From: Chryseobacterium cupriresistens | GTDB lineage: Bacteria > Bacteroidota > Bacteroidia > Flavobacteriales > Weeksellaceae | Assembly (NCBI RefSeq): GCF_046614675.1 | Contig: NZ_JBKKJT010000002.1 | Location: 1 to 64,000 of the forward strand | Reading direction: 5' to 3' | Length of the DNA: 64,000 nt | Part shown: in pieces, positions 27,198 through 34,954 of the stretch | Numbering within the stretch: position 1 is the stretch's first letter | How the letters are laid out: each line of letters begins with the position of its first letter | Notes under the pieces: generated by a model | The model's database searches: none | Seen by the model: only the letters and a program-made list of their open reading frames with translations | Told to the model about the DNA's origin: nothing | Program-made: the position numbers and the translations under genes

Positions 27198-29024
27198 ATG
27201 AAACTATCAAAAATATGGGCTGTACTGGCCCTGGCTGTTTTTTCTGAAAATCAGGCACAGAATTATTTAAAGTATAATGTAGGGAATGCGCATTCGCATA
27301 ATGATTATATGCAGGACATCCCTTTCTGGCAGGCATATTATGCCAATTTCGGTTCTATAGAAGCAGATGTTTTTCCGGTAAAAGGCCAGCTTTGGGTTGC
27401 TCATACTGAAAAAGAACTTTCTCCGGACAGAACACTGGAAAGTCTTTATCTCGATAATATTTCAAAACAGATTAAGCTGAACAAAGGAAATATCTATCCT
27501 GATGCTGGTAAGAAACTTCAGTTGCTGATTGATATTAAGCAGGATTATAAAACTTCACTGGCAGCTTTAGTGAGTACACTGGAAAAATACCCGGAGATTA
27601 CCGGAAACTCCGGAATTAAAATTGTGATTACCGGAGGAAGACCTCAGCCTGCAGATTTTAAGAACTATCCCAACTATCTTTACTTTGATGGAGATATTGA
27701 CCAAAATTATTCTGCAGATCAGTTGAAAAGAATCGGAATGTTCAGTGAAGATCTTCCGGGATTGGTAAAATGGAACGGGAAAGGAATTCCAAGGGATGAA
27801 GAAACCGCAAAAATTAAAAGTGTGGTTGACAAAGCTCATGTGAAGCAAAAACCTGTTCGTTTTTACGGAGCTCCGGATTTTCCGAATGCATGGGTAAATC
27901 TGATGGATTTGGGAGTAGATTATATCAATACCGATCATATTCCGGATCTTAAAAAATTCATGAACACCATTCCGAAAAACTTTTATAAAAATACAAAAGA
28001 ATACAGCACCTATACTCCAACGTATCAATCAGACGGAGTGGAGAAAAAAGTAAAGAATGTCATCCTGCTTATTCCTGACGGAACTTCTTTGCCGCAATAT
28101 TATGCTGCCTTTACAGCTAATAAAGGGAAACTGAATGTTTTCAATATGAAATCCACAGGGCTTTCCAAGACCAATTCATCCAATGCCTACATTACAGATT
28201 CAGCACCGGGTTCTACAGCGTTCGCAACAGGAGTGAAAACCAAAAACACTTTTGTCGGAGTTGACAACATGGGAAAAGCACTGGCACAGATCCCTGATAT
28301 CATTGCTGAAAAAGGAATGGTTTCAGGCCTGATTTCCACCGGAGATGTTACAGATGCAACGCCAGCTGATTTCTACGCTCATTCGGATAACAGAAACAGT
28401 TCGGCACCTATTCTGAAAGATTTTGCAGCTTCAAAAACTAAAATCCTGATCGGTGGCCCTACAAGTGGCTTGTCTCAGGAAAATATACAGAAATTTAAAG
28501 ATGCCGGAATAGATCTCTATCAGGATTTGAAATCAGTAACGAAAATCAATAACCGTACGCTGGTTATTGATCCTCTGGCCTCACAAAGAATCAGTAATGG
28601 AAGAGGAAACTGGCTTGCAGATGCTTTTGATCTTACTTTAAATGATTTAAAGAACAATAAAAAAGGGTTCTTTATGATGATTGAAGCGTCGCAGACTGAT
28701 GGAGGAGGACATAGCAATAATATAGAACAGCTGGTGACAGAATTACTGGATTTCGACCATATTGTAGGGAAAGCTATGAAATTTGCTGACGAAAATAAAG
28801 AAACCTTAGTGATTGTAGTGGGAGACCATGAAACCGGAGGTTTAACACTTTTGGATGGCAGTCTGAAAGAGGGCTGGGTATTCGGAAATTTCAGTACGAA
28901 TGATCATACTTCTATTCCTTCAAGTGTTTTTGCGTACGGGCCGAATTCAAAAGAGTTTACAGGACTGTTTGAAAATACTGAGATCTTCAACAAAATACTG
29001 GCAGCTTACGGAATTCAGAAGTAG
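27198..29024 (+). CDS. GDPD-like phosphodiesterase fused to alkaline phosphatase
   Basis: 608 residues, exported (signal to about residue 20). Residues about 28-265 resemble a GDPD/PI-PLC-type TIM barrel: HSHNDY at 32-37, then EADVF and WVAHTEKEL. Residues about 285-608 are an alkaline phosphatase: IPDGTS with the metal ligand Asp294, the nucleophile region TDSAPGSTAFATG (Asp334-Ser335), GDVTDATPADFYAHS near 380 and GDHETGG with His544. A single protein could thus cleave a glycerophosphodiester and then strip the phosphate from the product. It sits between a SusCD pair and a PI-PLC-like lipoprotein. The order of the two domains is clear. Whether the first is active is uncertain, because I cannot place all metal ligands. 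Confidence 0.88.
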   Translation: MKLSKIWAVLALAVFSENQAQNYLKYNVGNAHSHNDYMQDIPFWQAYYANFGSIEADVFPVKGQLWVAHTEKELSPDRTLESLYLDNISKQIKLNKGNIYPDAGKKLQLLIDIKQDYKTSLAALVSTLEKYPEITGNSGIKIVITGGRPQPADFKNYPNYLYFDGDIDQNYSADQLKRIGMFSEDLPGLVKWNGKGIPRDEETAKIKSVVDKAHVKQKPVRFYGAPDFPNAWVNLMDLGVDYINTDHIPDLKKFMNTIPKNFYKNTKEYSTYTPTYQSDGVEKKVKNVILLIPDGTSLPQYYAAFTANKGKLNVFNMKSTGLSKTNSSNAYITDSAPGSTAFATGVKTKNTFVGVDNMGKALAQIPDIIAEKGMVSGLISTGDVTDATPADFYAHSDNRNSSAPILKDFAASKTKILIGGPTSGLSQENIQKFKDAGIDLYQDLKSVTKINNRTLVIDPLASQRISNGRGNWLADAFDLTLNDLKNNKKGFFMMIEASQTDGGGHSNNIEQLVTELLDFDHIVGKAMKFADENKETLVIVVGDHETGGLTLLDGSLKEGWVFGNFSTNDHTSIPSSVFAYGPNSKEFTGLFENTEIFNKILAAYGIQK

Positions 29025-29059
29025 CTTTTGATTTACACTTTTTTACTTTTACAAAGAGA

Positions 29060-29090
29060 GACTGTTTCGTTTTTGAAACAGTCTTTTTTT
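29060..29090 (+). terminator. Terminator after phosphatase fusion
   Basis: GACTGTTTC/GAAACAGTC arms (29060-29068, 29075-29083) followed by seven T. Lies 35 bases after the stop. Confidence 0.85.
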
Positions 29091-29110
29091 ATGAATTAAT
29101 TTAAAGCTCC

Positions 29111-29171
29111 CGCGGATTTCACAGATTAAGCAGATATTTGTGGATAATCGGCGTTATCTGTGAAATCTGCG
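29111..29171. repeat. REP-like palindrome between convergent genes
   Basis: Sixteen-base arms, CGCGGATTTCACAGAT (29111-29126) and ATCTGTGAAATCTGCG (29156-29171), pair with a single mismatch around a 29-base loop. The element lies between two terminators of convergent genes. The GATTTCACAGAT core looks like a dispersed intergenic element, but I cannot count copies outside the window. Confidence 0.65.
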
Positions 29172-29185
29172 AGAGATAAAAGCAG

Positions 29186-29220
29186 AACAAAAAGGCTGCC
29201 TTAACAAAGAGACAGCCTTT
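29186..29220 (-). terminator. Terminator of PI-PLC-like gene
   Basis: AAAGGCTG/CAGCCTTT arms (29191-29198, 29213-29220), with an A-run on the left that reads as T on the minus strand. 24 bases after the stop at 29244. Confidence 0.75.
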
Positions 29221-29243
29221 GAATAAATCTAACAAATAATAAT

Positions 29244-30242
29244 TTAGAAATTGGTGTTAACGATCAATTGAGAAAGCTCAGCATTCACAAAATCAATAGG
29301 CATTATTCCGAATGTTCCCTTAGTATTGGTCTGGAAGAATGTTTTAAGTCTTGGATTGATATTATTGGATACGGTAGGAATGCTTGGGATCCCGAAGATT
29401 CCTGGTTTATAACCGCTGGTGAAATTCAAGAAAAGTTTGCCATTCGTATCAGTTTTAGCTTCGTTAAGCAGGCTGGAGATTGCATTCCACTTATCATCAT
29501 TGTTGGTTACCTTGTAATAATCCTGAACTTTCAGCTGTACGCCTGAGTTATTGATGTCAAAAGTAGTATTGTCAGCCCATGGTGAAGCGTTGATTCCCTT
29601 AGTTGTTCCTGAAGAGAATCTTCTTAATAACTTGATCTTTCCTCTTACAGCACCCAGCGTGGGAATATTAGCTCCAAGATCCCATTTAGACGGATTTTTC
29701 TGAACATAAGAATCAAAAGTCTGCTCAAAAGTTCTGGTGGTGTTGGAAGCATCATATTCTTCTTTAACAGACATGATAATGGTTTCTGACGGATTGTTCT
29801 GAAGGAACGTATAACAGGCATTCAGTACATCATCAAAATTCATATTCTGATAAATTGCACCATGATGAATAGTGAAAGCATTGTCAATATGTCTGCAGCG
29901 GATATCCAGAAAACGTACACCGGCATTCAGCTGTTCTGCAATGCTGAGGTCCTGGGTTTTAGCCGTACCTGATACAAGAGGGGCATCTATACGTGCTCCG
30001 GAATCATGAGTACCGGGAATTGATATTTTTGAAATAGAAATATTATCCTGAAGACCGGCCATCCAGCTATTCAGAGAAACAGGCAGTAATGAAGCTCTGC
30101 CAGCTGTTTTTGTTAAAGAAGCGACATTGTTTTCGTTGGAATCCCTTTCCAGGATACTGTCGTTTGCACAGGAAAAAAAGATGGATGCAGTAACCACTCC
30201 AAGAGTGATAGCTGTCATACGTTTCATGCTTTGTTTGAACAT
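29244..30242 (-). CDS. Phosphatidylinositol-specific phospholipase C-like lipoprotein
   Basis: 332 residues. Lipobox IFFSC with Cys25, so it is anchored in a membrane. The PI-PLC X-domain core is evident: ISIPGTHDSGA with catalytic-type His79, LDIRCRHIDNAFTIHHGAIYQ with His126/His127, and IIMSVKEEYD near 155. Bacterial PI-PLCs cleave phosphatidylinositol by intramolecular transfer without calcium, using two His. The active-site His pair is present here. It is convergent with the GDPD-phosphatase fusion and may act on the same lipids. True substrate unknown. Confidence 0.9.
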   Translation of the reverse strand: MFKQSMKRMTAITLGVVTASIFFSCANDSILERDSNENNVASLTKTAGRASLLPVSLNSWMAGLQDNISISKISIPGTHDSGARIDAPLVSGTAKTQDLSIAEQLNAGVRFLDIRCRHIDNAFTIHHGAIYQNMNFDDVLNACYTFLQNNPSETIIMSVKEEYDASNTTRTFEQTFDSYVQKNPSKWDLGANIPTLGAVRGKIKLLRRFSSGTTKGINASPWADNTTFDINNSGVQLKVQDYYKVTNNDDKWNAISSLLNEAKTDTNGKLFLNFTSGYKPGIFGIPSIPTVSNNINPRLKTFFQTNTKGTFGIMPIDFVNAELSQLIVNTNF

Positions 30243-30631
30243 AGTTTTTCTATTTTTAAAGTAGCTTAAAAATAAGAATATATCAAAGCATTAGGAGTTA
30301 ATTTAACTTTAAGAGATAATTAAGTTGGTTTAAAGTCAAGTAGCTGGAGGATGGATGATGGAAGTTTGATTTTCTTAACGCAAAGATTATTTTTAATTCC
30401 GGAAATGTAGAGGAAGCAAAGATGAAATCAATAAAATTGATTCTTTCTAAGCGGAGGTATAAAAGAAAGCTTCATGACCGACGTATGTCGGCCTCTTAGC
30501 TCACTTTACTATAACATTAGAATTAATTTTACTTTGCGTTAAAGAAATGTAGCTATAAAAAATCATAATAAATGAATATTGAAGTTCACCGTCAAAGAGT
30601 AACCTATAGCGTCCAGCTTCAATCTCCTCTC
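30243..30631. other. Gene-poor region holding an inverted-repeat element
   Basis: About 390 bases between two minus-strand genes. The first 130 bases should hold the promoter of the PI-PLC-like gene. The remainder is mainly the inverted-repeat element at 30371-30547. A short plus-strand reading frame starts at 30572 but has no support. Confidence 0.5.
30371..30547. repeat. MITE-like element with terminal inverted repeats
   Basis: TTTCTTAACGCAAAG at 30371-30385 is nearly the reverse complement of CTTTGCGTTAAAGAAA at 30532-30547, enclosing about 145 bases. A GCAAAGATG repeat (30416-30424) and a GACCGACGTATGTCGG palindrome (30477-30492) lie inside. No coding capacity is present. It fits a non-autonomous repeat element or a large REP, but no transposase or clear target duplication was found. 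Confidence 0.5.
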
Positions 30632-31312
30632 TTAAAACACAAAATCCTCCTTCAACCCGGGGATTTTGAACTTGTGGTCTCCGATAAAGAAATCATTCAT
30701 TTTAATAAGAGCCGGGAATTTATGAGTAAATTCTTTATGCGAGTTTTCGGGTAGTTTGGTTTCATCATCACAGGATGAATATTCTCTGTCAACAATTACT
30801 TGGCCTGTAGAAAAATTGATTTCATTGGTGAAACTGAAATCACAGGTATCTTCAAAATGATCGTACAAACCTATCAGATAAAAATCTCCGTTCTGAAATC
30901 TGAAGGTATGTTTATATTTCTGGGTATGCCTTGAATTGGTAAAAAACAGCTGTTCGATAACAAGACAGTTATTTTTTATATTGATTGAAAGAGTATTATC
31001 GGAAGGATAAAATCCGAATCCGCTTGAAAAAATGATGTCAGAATTTTCTTTCCATACTTTCAGACTACTGTTTTCCTTTTTCAGAATATAGAAAACCCTT
31101 TTATAGTCACTTATACCTTCCGGGTTCTGCTTGTATGATGCTTTTATATTCGTATTAAATACCAGGATAGTTTCATCTTTTCCATCTTTGTCAAGATCGC
31201 CTTTGGCTTCTGCAATCTGAGTATAACCTTTCGGAACCGAAAAATTTTTCAGCTTCTGAGCAGATAAGTTCGTCACAGATAAGAATATCAAAAAGTGAAT
31301 GACAGATTTCAT
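30632..31312 (-). CDS. Exported hypothetical protein with FG-GAP-like segment
   Basis: 226 residues with a signal peptide (MKSVIHFLIFLSVTNLSAQ). I do not recognise a family. The segment AEAKGDLDKDGKDETILVF (about 33-51) matches the calcium-binding DxDxDGxxD pattern of FG-GAP/VCBS-type repeats often seen at the start of such bacterial proteins. The rest is strand-rich with one Cys pair (SFTNE..EYSSCDDE). It stands alone, convergent with no one, downstream of aroA. Confidence 0.78.
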   Translation of the reverse strand: MKSVIHFLIFLSVTNLSAQKLKNFSVPKGYTQIAEAKGDLDKDGKDETILVFNTNIKASYKQNPEGISDYKRVFYILKKENSSLKVWKENSDIIFSSGFGFYPSDNTLSINIKNNCLVIEQLFFTNSRHTQKYKHTFRFQNGDFYLIGLYDHFEDTCDFSFTNEINFSTGQVIVDREYSSCDDETKLPENSHKEFTHKFPALIKMNDFFIGDHKFKIPGLKEDFVF

Positions 31313-31328
31313 GATTATCAGTATTATT

Positions 31329-31379
31329 AAAAATGTGGTAATCCGAAATAAAAATCATTTTTCAAATTACCACATTTTT
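31329..31379 (-). terminator. Terminator after aroA (bidirectional shape)
   Basis: AAAAATGTGGTAAT/ATTACCACATTTTT arms (31329-31342, 31366-31379), 14 bases each, perfect. It lies 12 bases after the aroA stop and also ahead of the next minus-strand gene. Confidence 0.85.
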
Positions 31380-31390
31380 ATATTGTTAAA

Positions 31391-32611
31391 TTAATGAGTC
31401 AGTATACTTTCAAGATCTTTCCAGAACATTGGATAAGACTTTTCCACTACATCTTCATCTTCAATATTGAGCTCGCCGATCAGACAAAATGGTGCAAGAC
31501 TCATGGCCATTCTGTGATCCTGATAGGTCTTAATAGAAATATGGCTTTGTGGCTCTCCAAAACTGATTGATTTAATCGTCAAATCTGTGATCTCTGTTTC
31601 GGTACCCAGCTTTTTAAGCTCATTATATAAAGCCAGAAGCCTGTCGGTTTCCTTTACTCTTAAGGTCCCCAGTCCGGAAATCTCAAAAGGAATTTTTAAA
31701 GCGGCGGCTGTTACACAAAGAGTTTGTGCAATATCCGGACAGTCGTTCATATCCAGGACGATTTTTTCCGGGAAAGAAAAGTCGGGTTGAGGTTCAAGCG
31801 TTAGTTGATGCTCATCTTCAGAAAAAGTAGTTTTAATCCCGAAGAACTTTTCGTAGATATCAGCAATGGCAGAATCTCCCTGTGTGGATTCTTTATAAAA
31901 ACTTTTCAGATGGATTGTTTTTCTTCCCAATGCACAGATAGAGTAGAAGTAAGAAGCCGAGCTCCAGTCGCTTTCCACTTCATAATGTACTACTGCGGAA
32001 TTGTCAGGAGTGAAAGGTTCTACTTTGATGGTATTTCCTTCAAAACTGCTTTGAATACCAAATCTGGTCAGGATATCAAGCGTCATTTCAATATAAGATC
32101 TTGAAGTAACGTCACCCACAAGATTAATCACCAATCCATTCTCAAGTTTTCCTGCTATAAGTAGCAGTGAAGTGATAAACTGGCTTGAGATATTCGCAGG
32201 AACATTTACCGAAGTCTGGGTGATTTTTCTTCCTGTAATTTTTAAAGGGGGAAAACCTTCATTCTCCATATATTCAATTTCCACTCCAAGATCTCTCAAA
32301 GCACTTACCAGATTTTTGATAGGTCTTTCCTTCATTCTTCCGGAACCTGTAAGAACAGTTGTCTTTCCTTCCTGAATAGAATAATAAGAAGTAAGAAAAC
32401 GCATTGCCGTTCCTGCATGGTGGATGTCCACGGTTTCTGTGTTCTCAGATAATGCTTTTTTCAGCAGCTGAGTATCCTGGGAATTGGATAAATTCCCGAT
32501 TTTTATATTACTAAACAGGCTTTCCAGAATCAATAAACGATTCGAAATACTCTTCGAACCGCTGATCTGTACTGTTTTATCTCCCGATAATTTTGATTTT
32601 TCTAGCTTCAT
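31391..32611 (-). CDS. aroA: 3-phosphoshikimate 1-carboxyvinyltransferase (EPSP synthase)
   Basis: 406 residues. Catalyses transfer of enolpyruvyl from PEP to shikimate 3-phosphate in the pathway to chorismate and aromatic amino acids. Seen are the N-terminal GSKSISNR (about 18-25), HHAGTAMRFLT near 64-74, GSGRMKERPI near 88-97, SSQFITSLL near 141-149 and DHRMAMSLAPF near the C-terminus. This matches an EPSP synthase throughout, slightly shorter than the 427 of E. coli. The gene lies 69 bases after the MazG-like gene and may share its transcript. Cytoplasmic. Confidence 0.96.
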   Translation of the reverse strand: MKLEKSKLSGDKTVQISGSKSISNRLLILESLFSNIKIGNLSNSQDTQLLKKALSENTETVDIHHAGTAMRFLTSYYSIQEGKTTVLTGSGRMKERPIKNLVSALRDLGVEIEYMENEGFPPLKITGRKITQTSVNVPANISSQFITSLLLIAGKLENGLVINLVGDVTSRSYIEMTLDILTRFGIQSSFEGNTIKVEPFTPDNSAVVHYEVESDWSSASYFYSICALGRKTIHLKSFYKESTQGDSAIADIYEKFFGIKTTFSEDEHQLTLEPQPDFSFPEKIVLDMNDCPDIAQTLCVTAAALKIPFEISGLGTLRVKETDRLLALYNELKKLGTETEITDLTIKSISFGEPQSHISIKTYQDHRMAMSLAPFCLIGELNIEDEDVVEKSYPMFWKDLESILTH

Positions 32612-32680
32612 TATGATCTACATTTCTAAAAAAATAATGAGTTACAAATTGATGTAGTATTCATAACTCATCATTTATAT

Positions 32681-33007
32681 TTATTTCAATTTTTCGTTGT
32701 TCTGATGCCGGTCTTTATCACGGTCAGTTTTTATTTTCATTTTTCTGTCGAAAGCATCCTGCAGATTGACTCCGGTTTGGTTGGCCAGGCATAACGTAAC
32801 AAAAAGTACATCTGCCAGTTCTTCCCCAAGATCTTTAGTCTTATCACTTTCTTTTTCGCTTTGCTCACCGTACCTTCTGGCAATGATCCTTGCTACTTCA
32901 CCCACTTCTTCTGTCAGCATGGCCATATTGGTAAGCTCATTAAAATACCTTACACCGATGGTTTTGATCCATTCATCTACCTGCTGCTGTAACTGTGTAA
33001 TTTCCAT
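32681..33007 (-). CDS. MazG-like nucleotide pyrophosphohydrolase
   Basis: 108 residues, the size of a single MazG/dUTPase-2 helical domain. The metal-binding acidic pattern EEVGEVARIIARR (about 29-41) and DLGEELADVLFVTLCLAN (about 59-76) is complete. These enzymes hydrolyse (d)NTPs to monophosphates and pyrophosphate and act in nucleotide-pool cleaning. The substrate here is unknown. The start overlaps the stop of the upstream lipoprotein gene by one base (TAATG), so translation is coupled. Confidence 0.93.
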   Translation of the reverse strand: MEITQLQQQVDEWIKTIGVRYFNELTNMAMLTEEVGEVARIIARRYGEQSEKESDKTKDLGEELADVLFVTLCLANQTGVNLQDAFDRKMKIKTDRDKDRHQNNEKLK

Positions 33008-34416
33008 TATTGATAAGCTCCTAAAGTTGGGTTAGTGGTTCTGGAAACATTAACGATATCAAAAGGTACCGTTGCTGCAACAGCCGCATTTCCTTTTCCA
33101 AGAGCCGGAGAACCAGGTTTTACCCTTAAATTCATTTTAGCCATAAAATAATTGACAAACTGTGGTTCTGCATTCTTGACCGTTTGTATCACATTCGGAT
33201 TATTGTCAAAAGTGAAACCGGATCCTGTTGCACTGGTATATTTGATTAATGAATTTTGAAGTAAGAATTCAAACTGCTGCCCTGGGGTTTGTTCAAAATG
33301 AACAGCATCATCCCTGTCAGAATACACAATACTGTTTTTGATGTCAAGAAGCTGCAAAGCGCCCTGCTGTGATTGCCCCGCATCATTTTTCCATTCATTG
33401 GCTGCAAAAATTCCTGCTCTGTCAAAAGAACTCATCGTCCTGGAGTAATTGGCAATCGTAGCGTGAGTATAGCTATGTTTTCCACCAAGGAAAATACCGA
33501 TACATGATAAACCGCAATTGTTCATGACAAGATTATTGGCATTCACGGTAGAACCCACGGCATAAATTCCATATTCAAAGAAAGTATGGATAAATGAATT
33601 GGTAATGGTAGCATTGGTTTGCTTCATATCCAGTCCTCTTGTACCTCCGAAAAGTCTTGCATGGTTCATCTTAAGGGTAGAATTGGCCTCCATTTTAATA
33701 GAATTCCAGTTTTTAGGAATCGTATCATAATAAGGATCATTCCTGTCTCCGCGAAGAATCACCTGATCGGCCTGAGTACCGTTGATATTTAAAAAAGCTC
33801 CGGAAGAAACTTTCATTCCGCTGTTTTTGTGGAAGTATACTTTCGTTCCGGGATTGATATCCAATGTTATATTAGGATTAATGGTAAGATTTCCGTAGAT
33901 GATCTTTGCTTTATCATTATTCCACGTTGTGGAACTGGTAATTACATTCGGGTTGCCGGGAGTCTGAATAAAAAATTCTGCATCCTGAACGACAGAAAAT
34001 AAAGTTACATGCTGTTGTCCTGTTGGACCGGTAAAAAGAACTTTGTCTTCTGCTATGGCCTCTGGTCCTGTAGCTTCCGGGGCAATTTCAACAAAAATAT
34101 AAAGACTGTCTTTCTTTCTTAAAGGAACATTCTTAAAATCATATCCCGGTTTTCCATCTACATTGATTCTATATAATGAAGCGGCTCCTTTTTCAAGGTT
34201 CACTCTTGGGATCATAATATCCTTATCTTCATTATTATATACTTTTACAACATAAGTTTCTGAACGTACCTGATGGTATACCGTATCACAAAATACCGTA
34301 TCTCTTGAGAAACGAAGTTCCTGCGTAGGGCTGTCAAACGTTATGTCATCTTTATTACATGATACTGCTACAAGTAACATCCAGAAGGAAAAAGCCAGTA
34401 ATAATTTGAATTTCAT
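33007..34416 (-). CDS. Lipoprotein with right-handed beta-helix
   Basis: 469 residues with a lipobox VAVSC (Cys20). After an N-terminal beta domain (about 30-140, DTVYHQVRSETYVVKVYNN...) it shows beta-helix-like stacking from about 160 to 430: NGTQADQVILRG, KMNHARLFGGTRGLDMKQTNATITNSFIHTFFEYGIYAVGS. An Asn/Val-rich ladder is typical of right-handed parallel beta-helix (Pfam beta_helix) proteins found on Bacteroidota surfaces. The function is unknown. It is the first gene of an operon with mazG and aroA (TAATG overlap), a curious mix of surface and housekeeping genes. Confidence 0.85.
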   Translation of the reverse strand: MKFKLLLAFSFWMLLVAVSCNKDDITFDSPTQELRFSRDTVFCDTVYHQVRSETYVVKVYNNEDKDIMIPRVNLEKGAASLYRINVDGKPGYDFKNVPLRKKDSLYIFVEIAPEATGPEAIAEDKVLFTGPTGQQHVTLFSVVQDAEFFIQTPGNPNVITSSTTWNNDKAKIIYGNLTINPNITLDINPGTKVYFHKNSGMKVSSGAFLNINGTQADQVILRGDRNDPYYDTIPKNWNSIKMEANSTLKMNHARLFGGTRGLDMKQTNATITNSFIHTFFEYGIYAVGSTVNANNLVMNNCGLSCIGIFLGGKHSYTHATIANYSRTMSSFDRAGIFAANEWKNDAGQSQQGALQLLDIKNSIVYSDRDDAVHFEQTPGQQFEFLLQNSLIKYTSATGSGFTFDNNPNVIQTVKNAEPQFVNYFMAKMNLRVKPGSPALGKGNAAVAATVPFDIVNVSRTTNPTLGAYQ

Positions 34417-34440
34417 TGAAATTAAAGTTTAAGTAAGTTC

Positions 34441-34448
34441 CAAATTTA
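34441..34448 (-). promoter_or_regulatory. -7 box of lipoprotein-mazG-aroA operon
   Basis: TAAATTTG on the minus strand, 24 bases before the ATG at 34416. It matches the Bacteroidota TAnnTTTG consensus. No clear -33 TTTG is seen at the expected spacing. Confidence 0.5.
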
Positions 34449-34497
34449 ACGAAAATACTTTAAATTTCTTATCAATAAAAAAATATTGAATTCAGTA

Positions 34498-34528
34498 TTT
34501 GGAATTTTAAAAAAATGTTGTATTTTTG
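34498..34528 (+). promoter_or_regulatory. Promoter of L31 gene (TTTG-N19-TATTTTTG)
   Basis: TTTG (34498-34501) and TATTTTTG (34521-34528) with a 19-base spacer fit the Bacteroidota sigma-A promoter. The start of transcription is expected near 34534, giving a leader of about 68 bases to the ATG at 34602. Confidence 0.72.
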
Positions 34529-34601
34529 CAACCTAAAATTTAGCAGAGAAATATCCATTACTATTTCGAAAGCAAACTTTAATTTTTTTAAAAATAGTAT
34601 T

Positions 34602-34853
34602 ATGAAAAACGGAATCCACCCAGAAAATTATAGACTTGTTGTTTTCAAAGATATGAGTAACGACGAGATGTTTCTTTGCAAGTCTACTGCAGAAACAAAA
34701 GACACTATCGAGTACGAAGGACAAGAGTATCCTCTAATCAAAATGGAAATCTCTTCAACTTCTCACCCTTTCTACACTGGTAAAGTAAAACTAGTTGACA
34801 CTGCAGGTAGAGTTGATAAGTTCATGAACAAGTATAAAAAATTCGCTAAGTAA
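34602..34853 (+). CDS. rpmE2: 50S ribosomal protein L31, type B
   Basis: 83 residues from the ATG at 34602, starting MKNGIHPENYRLVVFKDMS. An upstream ATG-like reading from 34515 would run through the promoter and is rejected. No CxxC zinc motif is present and the sequence has the type B spacing, so this is the zinc-independent form. L31 sits at the 50S central protuberance. A leader of about 68 bases precedes it and a strong terminator follows, so it is a single-gene transcript. Confidence 0.95.
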   Translation: MKNGIHPENYRLVVFKDMSNDEMFLCKSTAETKDTIEYEGQEYPLIKMEISSTSHPFYTGKVKLVDTAGRVDKFMNKYKKFAK

Positions 34854-34871
34854 TTTTTGTACATTAAAAAT

Positions 34872-34906
34872 ATTAAAGTCTTCCAATTTTTGGGAGACTT
34901 TTTTTA
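34872..34906 (+). terminator. Terminator after L31
   Basis: AAAGTCTTCC/GGGAGACTTT arms (34875-34884, 34892-34901) with G-U pairs, followed by a run of T. Confidence 0.85.
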
Positions 34907-34954
34907 TTGTAAATTTGTTGATCTTGAATTTTAAACCTTAAACTTAAAAACTGA

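Noticed and set aside
27567..28028. 153-codon minus-strand reading frame in the phosphatase fusion
   Set aside because: Antisense to a clear two-domain enzyme, no supported start and no family pattern.
30572..30754. Plus-strand 60-codon reading frame after the MITE-like element
   Set aside because: It overlaps the 3' end of the minus-strand exported protein (30632-31312), has no terminator or promoter, and shows no recognisable motif.
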